Assembly: GCA_964544065.1 (NCBI GenBank)
Contig: CAZJBA010000001.1
Span: forward strand, 1 to 57,970
Direction of reading: 5' to 3'
From: JAYELX01 sp964544065
GTDB lineage: Bacteria; Chloroflexota; Anaerolineae; Anaerolineales; UBA11858
Length of the DNA stretch: 57,970 bases
Position numbers and translations under genes: made by a program. Shown piece after piece: positions 8,616 to 17,319 of this stretch (position 1 is the first letter of the stretch; every line of letters starts with the position of its first letter). Below the pieces are notes generated by a model, which saw only the letters and a program-made list of their open reading frames with translations, ran no database searches and was not told the origin of the DNA.

Positions 8616-9340
8616 GGCCACACGGGCAGCTTGGCCGTCATCCTGCGGATCAGGTTTTTGCTTTTGAAAGGTTCGTCCTCGCCCGAAGAGACGATTCTCA
8701 AAACAACGACACTGGTGTCGTCAACGGGCCGATTGTGATCAAGTTTGAGGGCGTGCTTCAGGAACGAGTCGGCGATGAAGCCGGGGGAGGGCGACTCGTT
8801 TTCTAACGTAGACTGCAAGCAGGTAACGATGTCAATACTTTGCCCCTCTCGTGATCCGGCGTGTATGATTCCGTCTGTGAAAACGACCACGGTCAACCCG
8901 GGGTTGATCTCGACCTCATTGATGACTGGGCGAATGTCGCGGTGATTTCCGATCGGGGCGCTTTCTTCATTGAGCAGGGAGATCTCTTCATCCCGGGCTA
9001 ACAGCGCCGGGGCGGGATTATTGCGGGTAATTACCAGCGTATCGGTCATCAGATCGGCGGAGAGAATGTTAAGGGTGGCCGAGACTTTGCCTCCTCGTTC
9101 TGTGAAGAGGGCGTCCGAGGCAGCCCGAGCTGCGGCGCCATCTCGGACACCGTCAGCGAGCAGGGAAATCACCTTGCGGACGACAAAGGAGGAGCCCCAC
9201 TTGGCGCCTCTGCCCGAACTTTGCCCGTCTGCCATGACGATGGAAATGCCCCCATTGGGGCGTTCGATCATTTCGACCGTATCGCCACTTGTCGAGGTGG
9301 CGTATTTTTTTATTTTTGCAACAGCAGCTTGTACTTCCAT
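8612..9340 (-). CDS. Stand-alone SpoIIE/PP2C-type serine phosphatase
   Basis: Single-domain protein of 242 residues resembling the phosphatase domain of RsbU/SpoIIE/RsbX. Metal-binding Asp residues fit the segments VMADGQSSGRG, VVFTDGIIHA and PVDDTSVVVLRI. There is no sensor domain, so it most resembles RsbX-like negative regulators of partner-switching cascades. ATG 9340 is preferred; the open frame extends to a TTG at 9355. Its TGA overlaps the ychF start by four bases, so the two are very likely coexpressed, an uncommon pairing. No anti-sigma or STAS gene is visible in this window. Confidence 0.82.
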   Translation of the reverse strand: MEVQAAVAKIKKYATSTSGDTVEMIERPNGGISIVMADGQSSGRGAKWGSSFVVRKVISLLADGVRDGAAARAASDALFTERGGKVSATLNILSADLMTDTLVITRNNPAPALLARDEEISLLNEESAPIGNHRDIRPVINEVEINPGLTVVVFTDGIIHAGSREGQSIDIVTCLQSTLENESPSPGFIADSFLKHALKLDHNRPVDDTSVVVLRIVSSGEDEPFKSKNLIRRMTAKLPVWP

Positions 9341-9397
9341 GTTTGAATTGTACAATAGTTAGGTAATTGGGTAAAGTGAGAGAACCGAGTTTTGCAA

Positions 9398-10762
9398 TTA
9401 CATATGTTGTATGATCGCCGGCAGAAAGATTCTTGCCAGTGTGAGATAGATGAAGAAGCCAAGACTGTCGGTCGCCGAGGTGACAAACACGGTGGAGGCC
9501 AGGGCCGGGTCTTGGCCGATGAATTTGAGCAACAGGGGAGCGAGGGTGCCGACGATGCTAGCAACTAACATGTTGCCGATCAGTGCCAATCCAAGCACCA
9601 GCCCCAGGTAGGGATTGTTTTGCCACATGCCCACACCGGCACCCACAATCAAGCCGATGATGCTGCCTTGCAGAAATCCGACCCACATTTGGTGGAGCAA
9701 GATTTTCCAGATGCTCTTGAGTTCAAGTTTTTCCAGCGCCAAAGCGCGCACCATCATTCCGACGGTTTGATTGCCTGCATTGCCGCCTTGTGTAGCAACC
9801 ACCGAATGGAAGAAAGCCAGTATGGCGACCTTTGCGAATAGATCGTCAAAATTGCTGATCACCCAAGAGGCAAACATAGCTGTGCCCGCTTCCGCTAAAA
9901 GCCAGGGCAAACGGCCCTTGAGTTGTTCACCGATGGCGCTCTCCGGAGCCAGGTCGGTGTCGGCCACGCTGGAGAGGCGATAGATGTCTTCTGTGGTTTC
10001 GGCCTCGATCACATCGAGAATATCGTCGTGGGTGATCACGCCCAGGATGCGATCACGCTCGTCGAGCACCGGCAAGGCTGAAAGATCGTAATGGGTCATC
10101 ATCCGGGCAGCATATTCCTGATCGGCCGTGGCGGCAATGTAAATCACATCGCGATCCATGATCTCGTCGATGGGCCGGTTCGGTTCGCTGGTGACAAGAT
10201 CGCGCATCCCCACAACGCCGGTGAGATGTCGGTCTTCATCGACGACGAAAAGATAATAGGGTACGTCGTTCTCGATGGAGACCTGGCGCAGATACCTGAT
10301 TGCATTTTCGACGCTGGTATTGGGTTGGAGGCCGATGAACGCCGTCGTCATCCGGCCGCCTGCGGTGTCGTCCGGGTAACTCAGCAGGGGGAGAACGTCT
10401 TCGGGTTCTTCCATCTGGCTGAGAACGAGTTCTGCTTTCTCCGGGTTAATGTCGCCCAGAAGGTCGGCGGCCTCGTCGGGATCCATCTCGTCCAGCACGT
10501 CGGCCAGACGTTTCATAGGCAGACTTTCGGCCGGGCCAACCGTTTCGTGATCTTCAAGCTCGTCAAAAAGATCGGCGATGTTCTCGATATCAAGTTGGCG
10601 CAGCAGTTCTACTTGTTCAACTTCATCGAGAAGTTCAAAGACATCGGCGCGATCGGCCGGATGCAAGCGCAAAAACATGGACGCGCTTTGGGTGGAATGC
10701 CTGGCTTTGAGCGCCTTCCGGATTAGTTCGAGAATGGGGGTGAGTTTTGCTCGTTGGGACAT
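9398..10762 (-). CDS. mgtE: Magnesium transporter MgtE
   Basis: Homodimeric Mg2+ channel gated by cytosolic Mg2+. The domains are in canonical order: acidic N-terminal superhelical domain (with FDELEDHETVG and LDEMDPDEAADLLGDI), two CBS domains (about 130-260), a connecting helix, and five transmembrane helices with the selectivity segment AGNQTVGMMVRALAL. Translation is taken from ATG 10762 (454 residues, the family's usual length); a TTG at 10828 would overlap the upstream NIL gene and add a non-conserved tail. The spacing to the NIL gene is 7 bp, suggesting one transcript. Confidence 0.95.
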   Translation of the reverse strand: MSQRAKLTPILELIRKALKARHSTQSASMFLRLHPADRADVFELLDEVEQVELLRQLDIENIADLFDELEDHETVGPAESLPMKRLADVLDEMDPDEAADLLGDINPEKAELVLSQMEEPEDVLPLLSYPDDTAGGRMTTAFIGLQPNTSVENAIRYLRQVSIENDVPYYLFVVDEDRHLTGVVGMRDLVTSEPNRPIDEIMDRDVIYIAATADQEYAARMMTHYDLSALPVLDERDRILGVITHDDILDVIEAETTEDIYRLSSVADTDLAPESAIGEQLKGRLPWLLAEAGTAMFASWVISNFDDLFAKVAILAFFHSVVATQGGNAGNQTVGMMVRALALEKLELKSIWKILLHQMWVGFLQGSIIGLIVGAGVGMWQNNPYLGLVLGLALIGNMLVASIVGTLAPLLLKFIGQDPALASTVFVTSATDSLGFFIYLTLARIFLPAIIQHM

Positions 10763-10769
10763 GTGGGCA

Positions 10770-10994
10770 CTATGTTGGCTGCTCGATCTTGATACCTTGC
10801 TCGGAGAGCCATTTGACTGCTTCTTCAATCGCGCCCGATGACCCCGTCAATTGAATTTCAACCCAGCCTTCATGGGGGGAGACCTGGGCGCGCAAGATAT
10901 TGACGGTCAGTTCGTAACGACGGATCAACTGATTGATCACGGGGACATCGAGCAAGTGGGGGGGATAAACGAGCCGGATAATTTTTTCCGTCAT
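10770..10994 (-). CDS. NIL-domain protein (stand-alone)
   Basis: Small protein of 74 residues consisting of one NIL domain, the ferredoxin-like fold usually found at the C-terminus of the methionine-importer ATPase MetN or attached to 4Fe-4S domains. The pattern RLVYPPHLLDVPVINQLIRRYELTVNILRAQV is typical. ATG 10994 has a strong AGGAGCG ribosome site, ruling out longer upstream starts. A free NIL domain directly before mgtE suggests a small ligand-binding or regulatory subunit, but its role is not known. Confidence 0.8.
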   Translation of the reverse strand: MTEKIIRLVYPPHLLDVPVINQLIRRYELTVNILRAQVSPHEGWVEIQLTGSSGAIEEAVKWLSEQGIKIEQPT

Positions 10995-11004
10995 GAGTGC
11001 GCTC

Positions 11005-12768
11005 CTATAGATGGAGATGAGAACCTGTTTGGATTGTAGCATGAAAACTCGCTGTAAGCGTCGAACGAAGCTCCGCCTCAGGCTCAAAACGCGGCAAGGT
11101 GGCCAACAGTGGCAAAACGGCCAGGAGCAGGCGAGCCTCTTCCCCTTTTTCGGCCAGGGCCAGGATAACGACGCTGCCGCCAATCACCAAGAGCAGGATA
11201 TGTTGGGGCTCAGCAAACAGGCTCCAACTGGGTTGTGTCATCAAACCGAGCAAGAAACGAATCAACTGAATCAAGAAAAAGAAAAAGGCGGCATAAAAAG
11301 TAATCCGGTAGACCCAAGCAAAGAATCCACCCGGCTCCGGTTGGTCGAATAAGCTGATCCGGGGACGTAAAAAGGTGCCCAATCGTGCGATGATACGGGG
11401 GATACTTTCACGGGGGTGCGTGAGGATATAGTTGACCACGGTTGATTGAATCCGCTTGCTGTTTTCGTAATGCTCTTGGGTGTGAATTTGAACGCGGTCA
11501 TCCCAGGTTTGCGGTTCCTCGATGAGTTCGGGCATTGGGATGACGTCCCCCCAGGCGCGGTAAAAATTGAAGCCGCTATGGTTAGACCAAAAGATCTGCC
11601 CGTTGTTGAAAGCGAGCAGCTTGGCGTGCCACCCGCCGGAAAGGAGCAAGAATGGGATTAAGAAAGAGATCAAATATTTTTTTGGCAAAGGTCGATAGAC
11701 CAGATAGACATAGAGCAGAAGGATAGGCATGAAGATGAGCACAAATGGGCGCGATAACTCGGCGAAGGCCAAAAACAAGCCCGATAAAAAAGCCGCAAAA
11801 ACGCTAAATCCCCCCCTTATGCCGCGCTCCCGAGCAAGGTGATCGAAAAATAGAAACATCAAGAAAAAGGCAGGAAAATAGACGTCGTAAATTTCCGGAT
11901 TTTGGGCGCTGATGAAGACCGTCGCGGGCATAAAAACCAGCGCCAACAAAAACGAAGCGATCCCCTGCCATTGCTTCTTCGAGAACAGCCAAACAGCGAG
12001 AAGACAGGAAACTAGCAGGGCCAGGCGGTAGAGTTCGTCCGTGATGATCGCGGTTGAGCCGGTCATCTTGACATTGGCGATCTCCAAAAATGAGAGCAGG
12101 GGAGGAATTCCGGAGCGCATCCCCCGAAAGAATTTTAAAATCTCGCCGGTGCTTGCACCCAAAAAATCGACGGCGTGGTAATAGGTCATCCAAGATGTGG
12201 AAGGCCTACCGACCATCTTGCCGCGCAAGAAAAACCAGACAGCGATGAGAAAAAGCGACAGGACAAGCAATACAACCTGCTGCCGCGTCCAAGCGAGAAA
12301 ACTGAGACAAGCGGCGTAGATCAAGAAAGCCAACATCTGGCCGCTGACCAACGTTAGCCAGACAAGCAGGGAATGGATCTGTTCAAAATGAGGCTGATAA
12401 CGAGCAAACGAAGCGGAGTCAAAGCTGGCCAGCAAGAAAAGGGTGGCAAAGACGATCAAAAACCCCCAGATCATCCGTTGTCCCAACCGCGATTTTTGCA
12501 GGTAGGCGGCGACAATCTCTTGCGTCCGCTTCTTTGCCCGAAAGGCGAAAACAAGCAACACGAGGCAGGCCAGCAAAGCAAACGCCAACACAGCGATAAT
12601 GACCAGACGGGCGCCAGAGTATCCCCACAAGAGACTGCTGGCGGCTTCGGATTTTACAGCCAGATATTGCTGCAAGAAAAATGTTGTCTCGCCAATAAGC
12701 AGGAATAGGAGGAACAAAAGGACCAGATACATTTTATCGACAGTTTGCTGGATTTGACCTTTGTGCAT
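11005..12768 (-). CDS. Large polytopic membrane protein, GT-C-like
   Basis: A 587-residue protein with about 12 hydrophobic helices and one larger extracytoplasmic loop late in the sequence (about 380-470, containing HSGFNFYRAWGDVIPMPELIEEP). The topology, an internal DELYRLALL segment, and the loop near QNPEIYDVYFPAFFLM fit membrane glycosyltransferases of the GT-C/GT39 class that use polyprenyl-linked sugars, but no catalytic motif can be assigned with certainty. It precedes the NIL gene by 10 bp and probably heads that transcript. Confidence 0.7.
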   Translation of the reverse strand: MHKGQIQQTVDKMYLVLLFLLFLLIGETTFFLQQYLAVKSEAASSLLWGYSGARLVIIAVLAFALLACLVLLVFAFRAKKRTQEIVAAYLQKSRLGQRMIWGFLIVFATLFLLASFDSASFARYQPHFEQIHSLLVWLTLVSGQMLAFLIYAACLSFLAWTRQQVVLLVLSLFLIAVWFFLRGKMVGRPSTSWMTYYHAVDFLGASTGEILKFFRGMRSGIPPLLSFLEIANVKMTGSTAIITDELYRLALLVSCLLAVWLFSKKQWQGIASFLLALVFMPATVFISAQNPEIYDVYFPAFFLMFLFFDHLARERGIRGGFSVFAAFLSGLFLAFAELSRPFVLIFMPILLLYVYLVYRPLPKKYLISFLIPFLLLSGGWHAKLLAFNNGQIFWSNHSGFNFYRAWGDVIPMPELIEEPQTWDDRVQIHTQEHYENSKRIQSTVVNYILTHPRESIPRIIARLGTFLRPRISLFDQPEPGGFFAWVYRITFYAAFFFFLIQLIRFLLGLMTQPSWSLFAEPQHILLLVIGGSVVILALAEKGEEARLLLAVLPLLATLPRFEPEAELRSTLTASFHATIQTGSHLHL

Positions 12769-12837
12769 AGATGAAACCTACATAGAAAAAGCTGATTCTG
12801 AGAATTCACAAGCGAAATTTTACCATGCAAGAAAATA

Positions 12838-12868
12838 AAAGCGCACCGACGAGAGACCGGTGCGCTTT
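12838..12868 (-). terminator. Intrinsic terminator of the aldehyde oxidoreductase gene
   Basis: Perfect 11-bp stem, AAAGCGCACCG at 12838-12848 with CGGTGCGCTTT at 12858-12868 and a 9-nt loop. On the minus strand it is followed by a T-rich run (TTTTATTTTCTTG), as expected of a Rho-independent terminator for the gene ending at 12892. Confidence 0.85.
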
Positions 12869-12891
12869 GGTATCTTGTGCAGATGTGCAGG

Positions 12892-15060
12892 TTAACTCCG
12901 AGCGCGCTCGATCACCTCAACGATCTCAGGCAGATCGATGCCCAAATCCTCCAATTTTTTGACGGTGGGAATGCCATTTTCGTCCCAGCCGCGGCGTTTG
13001 TAGACTGCATCGACCAGTTTTTCATATTCCGCTTCACGATGGGCGCGCAGGCGGGCCACTTTCTCTTCGGTGTCCATACTGTCGGGGTCGACGCCAACGA
13101 TTTCCTTGAGTTGCTGGTCGTACCGCTCGGCGCGGGATTCGTATTCCGCTACGGTGACGGGACCCATCGCCCGGTAAGGGGGATAGTCGTGCTTGCGGGT
13201 ACCGAATCCCTGCCGCAGGTTCATGATCCTCTGCAAGTTGTAGACTTTCTCCGAAGAAAAGACTAAATCCTCTTCGGTGACTTCCTTGCCGGTCATACCC
13301 TCCACCAACCAGGTGTAGTTCTCGATGTGCTCGGGGAACTTGTTGGGTTCCTCGGCTTTGGCATTGCTCTCAGGGGTGATGTCGTTCCAAGGCAGCTTGC
13401 ACAAGCCGTGGAGGCTGAACCAGGTGCGGAACAAGGGGAAGAAGTGTAACGCTTCGGCTTTATCTTCGAAGGTGGGGATCTGGTTGTGAACTTGATCCAT
13501 GAAAATCAACCAGGCTTCGTCGTGCTGGGCGCCTTTGTTGGCGAGGGCATAGCCGCCCTGTTGGGCCAAGGATTCTTTGGTGATGTATTCGGAGATTTCC
13601 ATGCCCTTGACTTCCATGCCAATGTCGTGGAGGAAATCGGAATCAGCGTCAAACTCGTTGACGAAGTATTCTTTCATGTAACGAACACCCTGCCCCACGA
13701 TGAAGCCAAAGCCTTCCCCGCGCGCCATCTGATGCAAAATTTCCAGAACCGCGTCCGTGTTGCCCCAGGTCATCTCCAGGCCGCCGGTGGCCTCTTGATC
13801 GATCTCGCCAGCTTCGAAACACTCCATCACAAAGGCGATCGAGTTGGCAAAGGTGATCGTGTCGATGCCGTAGGTGTCACAATAGAAATTCATTTCGAGC
13901 AGGGCAGCGGGGTCAAAATTACCGATGTTGGAGCCGAGGCCCGCGGCGGTTTCATATTCGGGGCCGTCCACCAGCACGGCGTCGCCGGCGTAGGGGCCTG
14001 TCTGGAGGTGGAAGTGATCCACGCCGTGAGAGCAAGACATGGTGCATCCAAGCCAACAACCATCGGGAATCCCTTGGGTAAATAGCTCTTTCCATACCGA
14101 GGAATCAATTTGATCGACATCATCATGCGAACCATAGGCGAAATTCTTGGTCGGCAGCAGATCGAAGTGATCCATAATTTCGACCAGGTAAGGCGTTCCA
14201 ACCTTGCGCATTTGGTTTTGCTCGTCGTCAAATTTGACGATTTCAGCGTTGATTCGTTTCCCGGCCTTGCGAATCAGGTCCATGTCGGCGGGGTTGTTTT
14301 TCCCCGTGTCTATATCGCTGTACCGGACAACAATGGCTTTGATTTTTTTGTCGCGAAAGACGCGGCCCGAACCGCCCCGGCCGGCCTGCTTGACTCGAAC
14401 TTCTTTTCTGCGGGTGTCATACCAGCTCAAGTTGAGCATGGCGTAACGGCTGTGTTTGCCCGCCTGCCCCGAAGAAACGACCGAAACGCCGCGCTTATCC
14501 TTCTCGTCAACGGCATACATCTCGGTGAGCTGGCGTCCGACCAAATGTGAATCAAGGTCTTCGAGAGGGGCTTTTTCAATCGTAACTCTACCTTCATCAC
14601 CGTCAATGACGATGATGACATCCTCGTCAGCCTTTCCTTGAATTTCTAAGGCGTCAAAGCCGGAAAACTTCAGATAGGGGGCAAAATACCCACCGGCGTT
14701 GCTATCAATGACCGACTTGGTCAACGGAGAGACGGTCACAACCGTGGATTTGCCCGAACCAGGGTACATCGTGATCCCACAGATGGGACCGTTGGCGATG
14801 ATAATTTCATTTTCGGGGTCATCCCATTTGGTTTTATCGCTAATGGCTTGCCAAAGCAACCAAAGCCCAAACCCGCGGCCACCGGTGAAGAGGTCCTTCA
14901 TCTGCTGGGTGACGGGCTTGGTTTTGACGGTATTGTCAGAAAGATTAACGTATAGGGTGCGATTAGCGTAGCCGCGCTCTACCGGTCGCAGGTCATAATT
15001 AAGTTCAGCGAGCAGTGTATGCGCTTTTTTCAACTCGTCAACCGATTTTTTTGTAGTCAT
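12892..15060 (-). CDS. Aldehyde:ferredoxin oxidoreductase family tungstoenzyme
   Basis: Tungsten (or molybdenum) bis-pterin enzyme of the AOR family, 722 residues, oxidising aldehydes to acids with ferredoxin. The N-terminal domain has GGRGFGLWLLW; the pterin-binding region has QAGRGGSGRVFRDKKIKAIVV; CDTYGIDTI is also typical. Cluster ligands are probably Cys335, Cys339, Cys343 and Cys554 (in HGLCKLPW). The first three are spaced C-x3-C-x3-C rather than the C-x2-C-x3-C of the Pyrococcus enzyme. Start ATG 15060 is set by GGAGAG eight bases upstream; a TTG at 15066 is too close to that site. No ferredoxin or ThiS-like partner gene is adjacent. Confidence 0.93.
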   Translation of the reverse strand: MTTKKSVDELKKAHTLLAELNYDLRPVERGYANRTLYVNLSDNTVKTKPVTQQMKDLFTGGRGFGLWLLWQAISDKTKWDDPENEIIIANGPICGITMYPGSGKSTVVTVSPLTKSVIDSNAGGYFAPYLKFSGFDALEIQGKADEDVIIVIDGDEGRVTIEKAPLEDLDSHLVGRQLTEMYAVDEKDKRGVSVVSSGQAGKHSRYAMLNLSWYDTRRKEVRVKQAGRGGSGRVFRDKKIKAIVVRYSDIDTGKNNPADMDLIRKAGKRINAEIVKFDDEQNQMRKVGTPYLVEIMDHFDLLPTKNFAYGSHDDVDQIDSSVWKELFTQGIPDGCWLGCTMSCSHGVDHFHLQTGPYAGDAVLVDGPEYETAAGLGSNIGNFDPAALLEMNFYCDTYGIDTITFANSIAFVMECFEAGEIDQEATGGLEMTWGNTDAVLEILHQMARGEGFGFIVGQGVRYMKEYFVNEFDADSDFLHDIGMEVKGMEISEYITKESLAQQGGYALANKGAQHDEAWLIFMDQVHNQIPTFEDKAEALHFFPLFRTWFSLHGLCKLPWNDITPESNAKAEEPNKFPEHIENYTWLVEGMTGKEVTEEDLVFSSEKVYNLQRIMNLRQGFGTRKHDYPPYRAMGPVTVAEYESRAERYDQQLKEIVGVDPDSMDTEEKVARLRAHREAEYEKLVDAVYKRRGWDENGIPTVKKLEDLGIDLPEIVEVIERARS

Positions 15061-15108
15061 AGGCAAGACTCTCCTTTAGATGAATAGATTTTTTCAAATG
15101 ACATTTGA

Positions 15109-15266
15109 TCTTCTCAATGTTTCGGGATTGCCGATACGTATAGAACAAGAAGTTGAACTTTTTCGGTGTTTTATGTTCATTTTGGTTAAGTTGACGCCCA
15201 CTCTACGAGCTCCTTTATGCCCATTTTTGCGGAAAAGTTCAACTTCTCCCTTGTTTTTTGAGAAGA
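15109..15266. repeat. Nested inverted-repeat element, copy A
   Basis: Member of a three-copy intergenic family (also 25424-25570 and 28187-28350). Outer ends TCTTCTCAA (15109-15117) and TTGAGAAGA (15258-15266) are exact inverse complements. Inner arms are GAAGTTGAACTTTTTC (15149-15164) and GGAAAAGTTCAACTTC (15231-15246). The core carries TTGACGCCCA and a CTCCTTTATGC-like stretch shared with copy B in the same orientation. No coding frame is apparent; it resembles a MITE or REP-type element. Confidence 0.75.
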
Positions 15267-15319
15267 AACTAGCATTTGACTTCGATGAAGCGTTGCATGG
15301 TTTCGTTTAAGCATTCTTG

Positions 15320-15480
15320 TAAGCGTTCACCACCCTTGGCGAAAAACTTGAGCTATGTCACTCTGAGTGAACGTCTTTTGTGAACGAAGAGTCTCCCTCT
15401 CCGAAATGGGGAGATTCTTCGGGGAAAACGCCCTCAGAATGACACTCCCAAGAACGTTTAGAGACAGGGCTGAACGCTTA
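15320..15480. repeat. TAAGCGTTCA inverted repeat (copy 2) enclosing a second palindrome
   Basis: TAAGCGTTCA at 15320-15329 and its exact inverse TGAACGCTTA at 15471-15480 bound a 161-bp segment, with the flanks GCATTCTTG and CGCATTCTT also mirrored. Inside are two opposed copies of the GTCA(C/T)TCTGAG...GAAGA(G/A)TCTCCC word (15357-15396 and 15410-15453), the same type seen at 7262-7400. Together with copy A this fills the 494-bp spacer 15061-15554, which holds no credible gene. Confidence 0.6.
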
Positions 15481-15554
15481 CGCATTCTTATTATGTCTCT
15501 TTTGGGGCAATTTGACAACTGACAAAATTCATCTCCTCTAATGCTATTTATTGC

Positions 15555-16550
15555 TCACGGGCGCGCCTCGGCCATCAACTCAACATCGGCGATAGCAGGC
15601 CCCACTGTGTAGACAAACACGCTAAAGTCCAAATTGTCTCCTGGTTGGAGCGTTTTCACAGCCGTCCACTTTCGTACCCCGACCGGATGCCCCGACTCAT
15701 CGTAGGCAATGGCGGCAAGCCAGATTTCCTGCGCCGGGGGAGAATCCGCGTTGGCCAGGCGAATTATCCCGCTCACCGTGGCGTTATTGGCGCGAACCCT
15801 CGTTTCTGCCACATCGACCTCCACGGGGAGATAACGTTCACTATCGGGGGCAACTGGGAGGGCGGCTTGTAAGCTCGCCTGAGCGGAAACTGCCCCGGAA
15901 TCAGGCCTGGGTGGGGGAAAGAAAACCGCGACGGGAATCTCATCCCCAGACGGAAGCACGTTCAACGGCGGGATGGCTGTTCGTGCTTCAAGTTCCTCTC
16001 CCTCCGATGAGAACAGACTTATTTTCACCGAGAGATTCTCAACCGCCGACTCCTGTCGATTGCTGACCAGAGCCAAGCACCACAAGCCCTGATCAACAGA
16101 GGAGTAACAGTGCGGCTCAGCGACGCTTACCGCCACCGGTGTGGGAGACGGAAAAGCGGCCAGGCTCTCCTCTCCGGTGGGGATGATGATCTCGTCGCCA
16201 ACGATCAGAAAATTGGGATCGATTTCCGGGTTGGCGGCTAACAAGTCGTCCAGGGTGATGTTATAGCGGTTTGCGACAACCAAGAGCGTATCACCGGATT
16301 GAATCTGATAGAGAAACGGCGTGGCGGTGGGCTTGGGCGCAGAAGTTGCCGCGCCTTCCGCTGTGTCGCTCTGGGGGGTTGGCGTCAGCGTCGAGGTTGG
16401 GGTGTGATAAGGCGTCAAGGGAATGTTCGGCGTTTCGGTGGGAAGAATTGTGGCTTGACCTGGGGCACAAGCTCCCGTCCACAAAGGAAAGAAAATGCAC
16501 AGCACGAAAAGCCACCAGAACGCGTCTCGTTTTGTCAACAATTTGAACAT
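15555..16550 (-). CDS. LysM-domain lipoprotein
   Basis: A 331-residue exported protein. The N-terminus has a basic stretch, a hydrophobic core and a lipobox-like TGAC ending at about Cys28, followed by a long Pro/Thr-rich low-complexity linker. A single LysM domain follows (about 80-125: YQIQSGDTLLVVANRYNITLDDLLAANPEIDPNFLIVGDEIIIP), which binds N-acetylglucosamine polymers such as peptidoglycan. The C-terminal 190 residues look like two beta-sandwich modules of unknown function. It is probably a surface or wall-bound lipoprotein. The start ATG 16550 lies only 43 bp from the divergent cysteine-cluster gene. Confidence 0.85.
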   Translation of the reverse strand: MFKLLTKRDAFWWLFVLCIFFPLWTGACAPGQATILPTETPNIPLTPYHTPTSTLTPTPQSDTAEGAATSAPKPTATPFLYQIQSGDTLLVVANRYNITLDDLLAANPEIDPNFLIVGDEIIIPTGEESLAAFPSPTPVAVSVAEPHCYSSVDQGLWCLALVSNRQESAVENLSVKISLFSSEGEELEARTAIPPLNVLPSGDEIPVAVFFPPPRPDSGAVSAQASLQAALPVAPDSERYLPVEVDVAETRVRANNATVSGIIRLANADSPPAQEIWLAAIAYDESGHPVGVRKWTAVKTLQPGDNLDFSVFVYTVGPAIADVELMAEARP

Positions 16551-16593
16551 ACGCTAATTATACTTGAAAAGATTTGTGGTATCCTTTCTACTT

Positions 16594-17298
16594 ATGGATT
16601 CAAAGCTTGACCGAGAGACGATCAAATCGCTTTATGCTTCTTTCGACGCGCCGGTTACCGACGTTGATTGTGGCAAAAAATGCGCACCACATAACGAGTA
16701 TGGCATTCCTTTTTGCTGCGACATCAAGCAGACCGTCCCAACAGCCTACCAAGCTGAATGGGTTTATTTGCAAGCCAGCACAAATCTGTGGCAGCCTTGG
16801 GTAGGCGACGACGAAAAAGATGCGGCCCTGTTACGCCAGCAAACGCCCGAGGGCATGAAACTGATCCAATGTTTGGGCCACCGCCATTGCCAGCGCGAGT
16901 ACCGCTCCATTGTTTGCCGGTCGTTCCCGTTTTTCCCTTACCTGACCCGTGCGGGGGAGTTGATCGGGTTAAGCTATTACTGGGAATACGAAGACCGTTG
17001 CTGGGTGATCAGTAACCTGGACAGAGTCACATCTGCTTATCGAAATCAATTTATCCAAGCATATGATACAATCTGTTCTCACTTAGCACAAGAGCGGGAA
17101 AATTTCCATTATTTTTCTGAGCTCATGCGCCAAACCTTCCGAGAAGGAGGGCGAAAGATCACGCTCCTGCACCGTAACGGGGAAGCTTACCGAATTTCGC
17201 CTGAGGAGGAAGGGCTTGCTCCGGTTCGAGCAGGCGATTTGCCCAAATTTGGGGTCTATGAAATCGCTGCCAACTTGCCTTTCGCCGACGAAGAATAG
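16594..17298 (+). CDS. Cysteine-cluster protein (YkgJ-like)
   Basis: Soluble protein of 234 residues with clustered cysteines near the N-terminus (DCGKKCAPHN, FCCD) and a second set in the middle (CLGHRHCQREYRSIVCRSFPFFPY). The spacing and the CRSFPFFP segment recall the YkgJ/FliB family thought to bind a zinc ion or an iron-sulfur cluster; its substrate is unknown. ATG 16594 is preferred because the frame upstream to 16564 overlaps the divergent promoter region. It is followed after 21 bp by the ABC exporter genes and may share their transcript. Confidence 0.75.
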   Translation: MDSKLDRETIKSLYASFDAPVTDVDCGKKCAPHNEYGIPFCCDIKQTVPTAYQAEWVYLQASTNLWQPWVGDDEKDAALLRQQTPEGMKLIQCLGHRHCQREYRSIVCRSFPFFPYLTRAGELIGLSYYWEYEDRCWVISNLDRVTSAYRNQFIQAYDTICSHLAQERENFHYFSELMRQTFREGGRKITLLHRNGEAYRISPEEEGLAPVRAGDLPKFGVYEIAANLPFADEE

Positions 17299-17319
17299 CC
17301 AAATCAACCAGAAAGCACC

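Noticed and set aside
10091..10726. 211-codon frame opposite mgtE
   Set aside because: Shadow of the CBS and N-terminal domains of MgtE.
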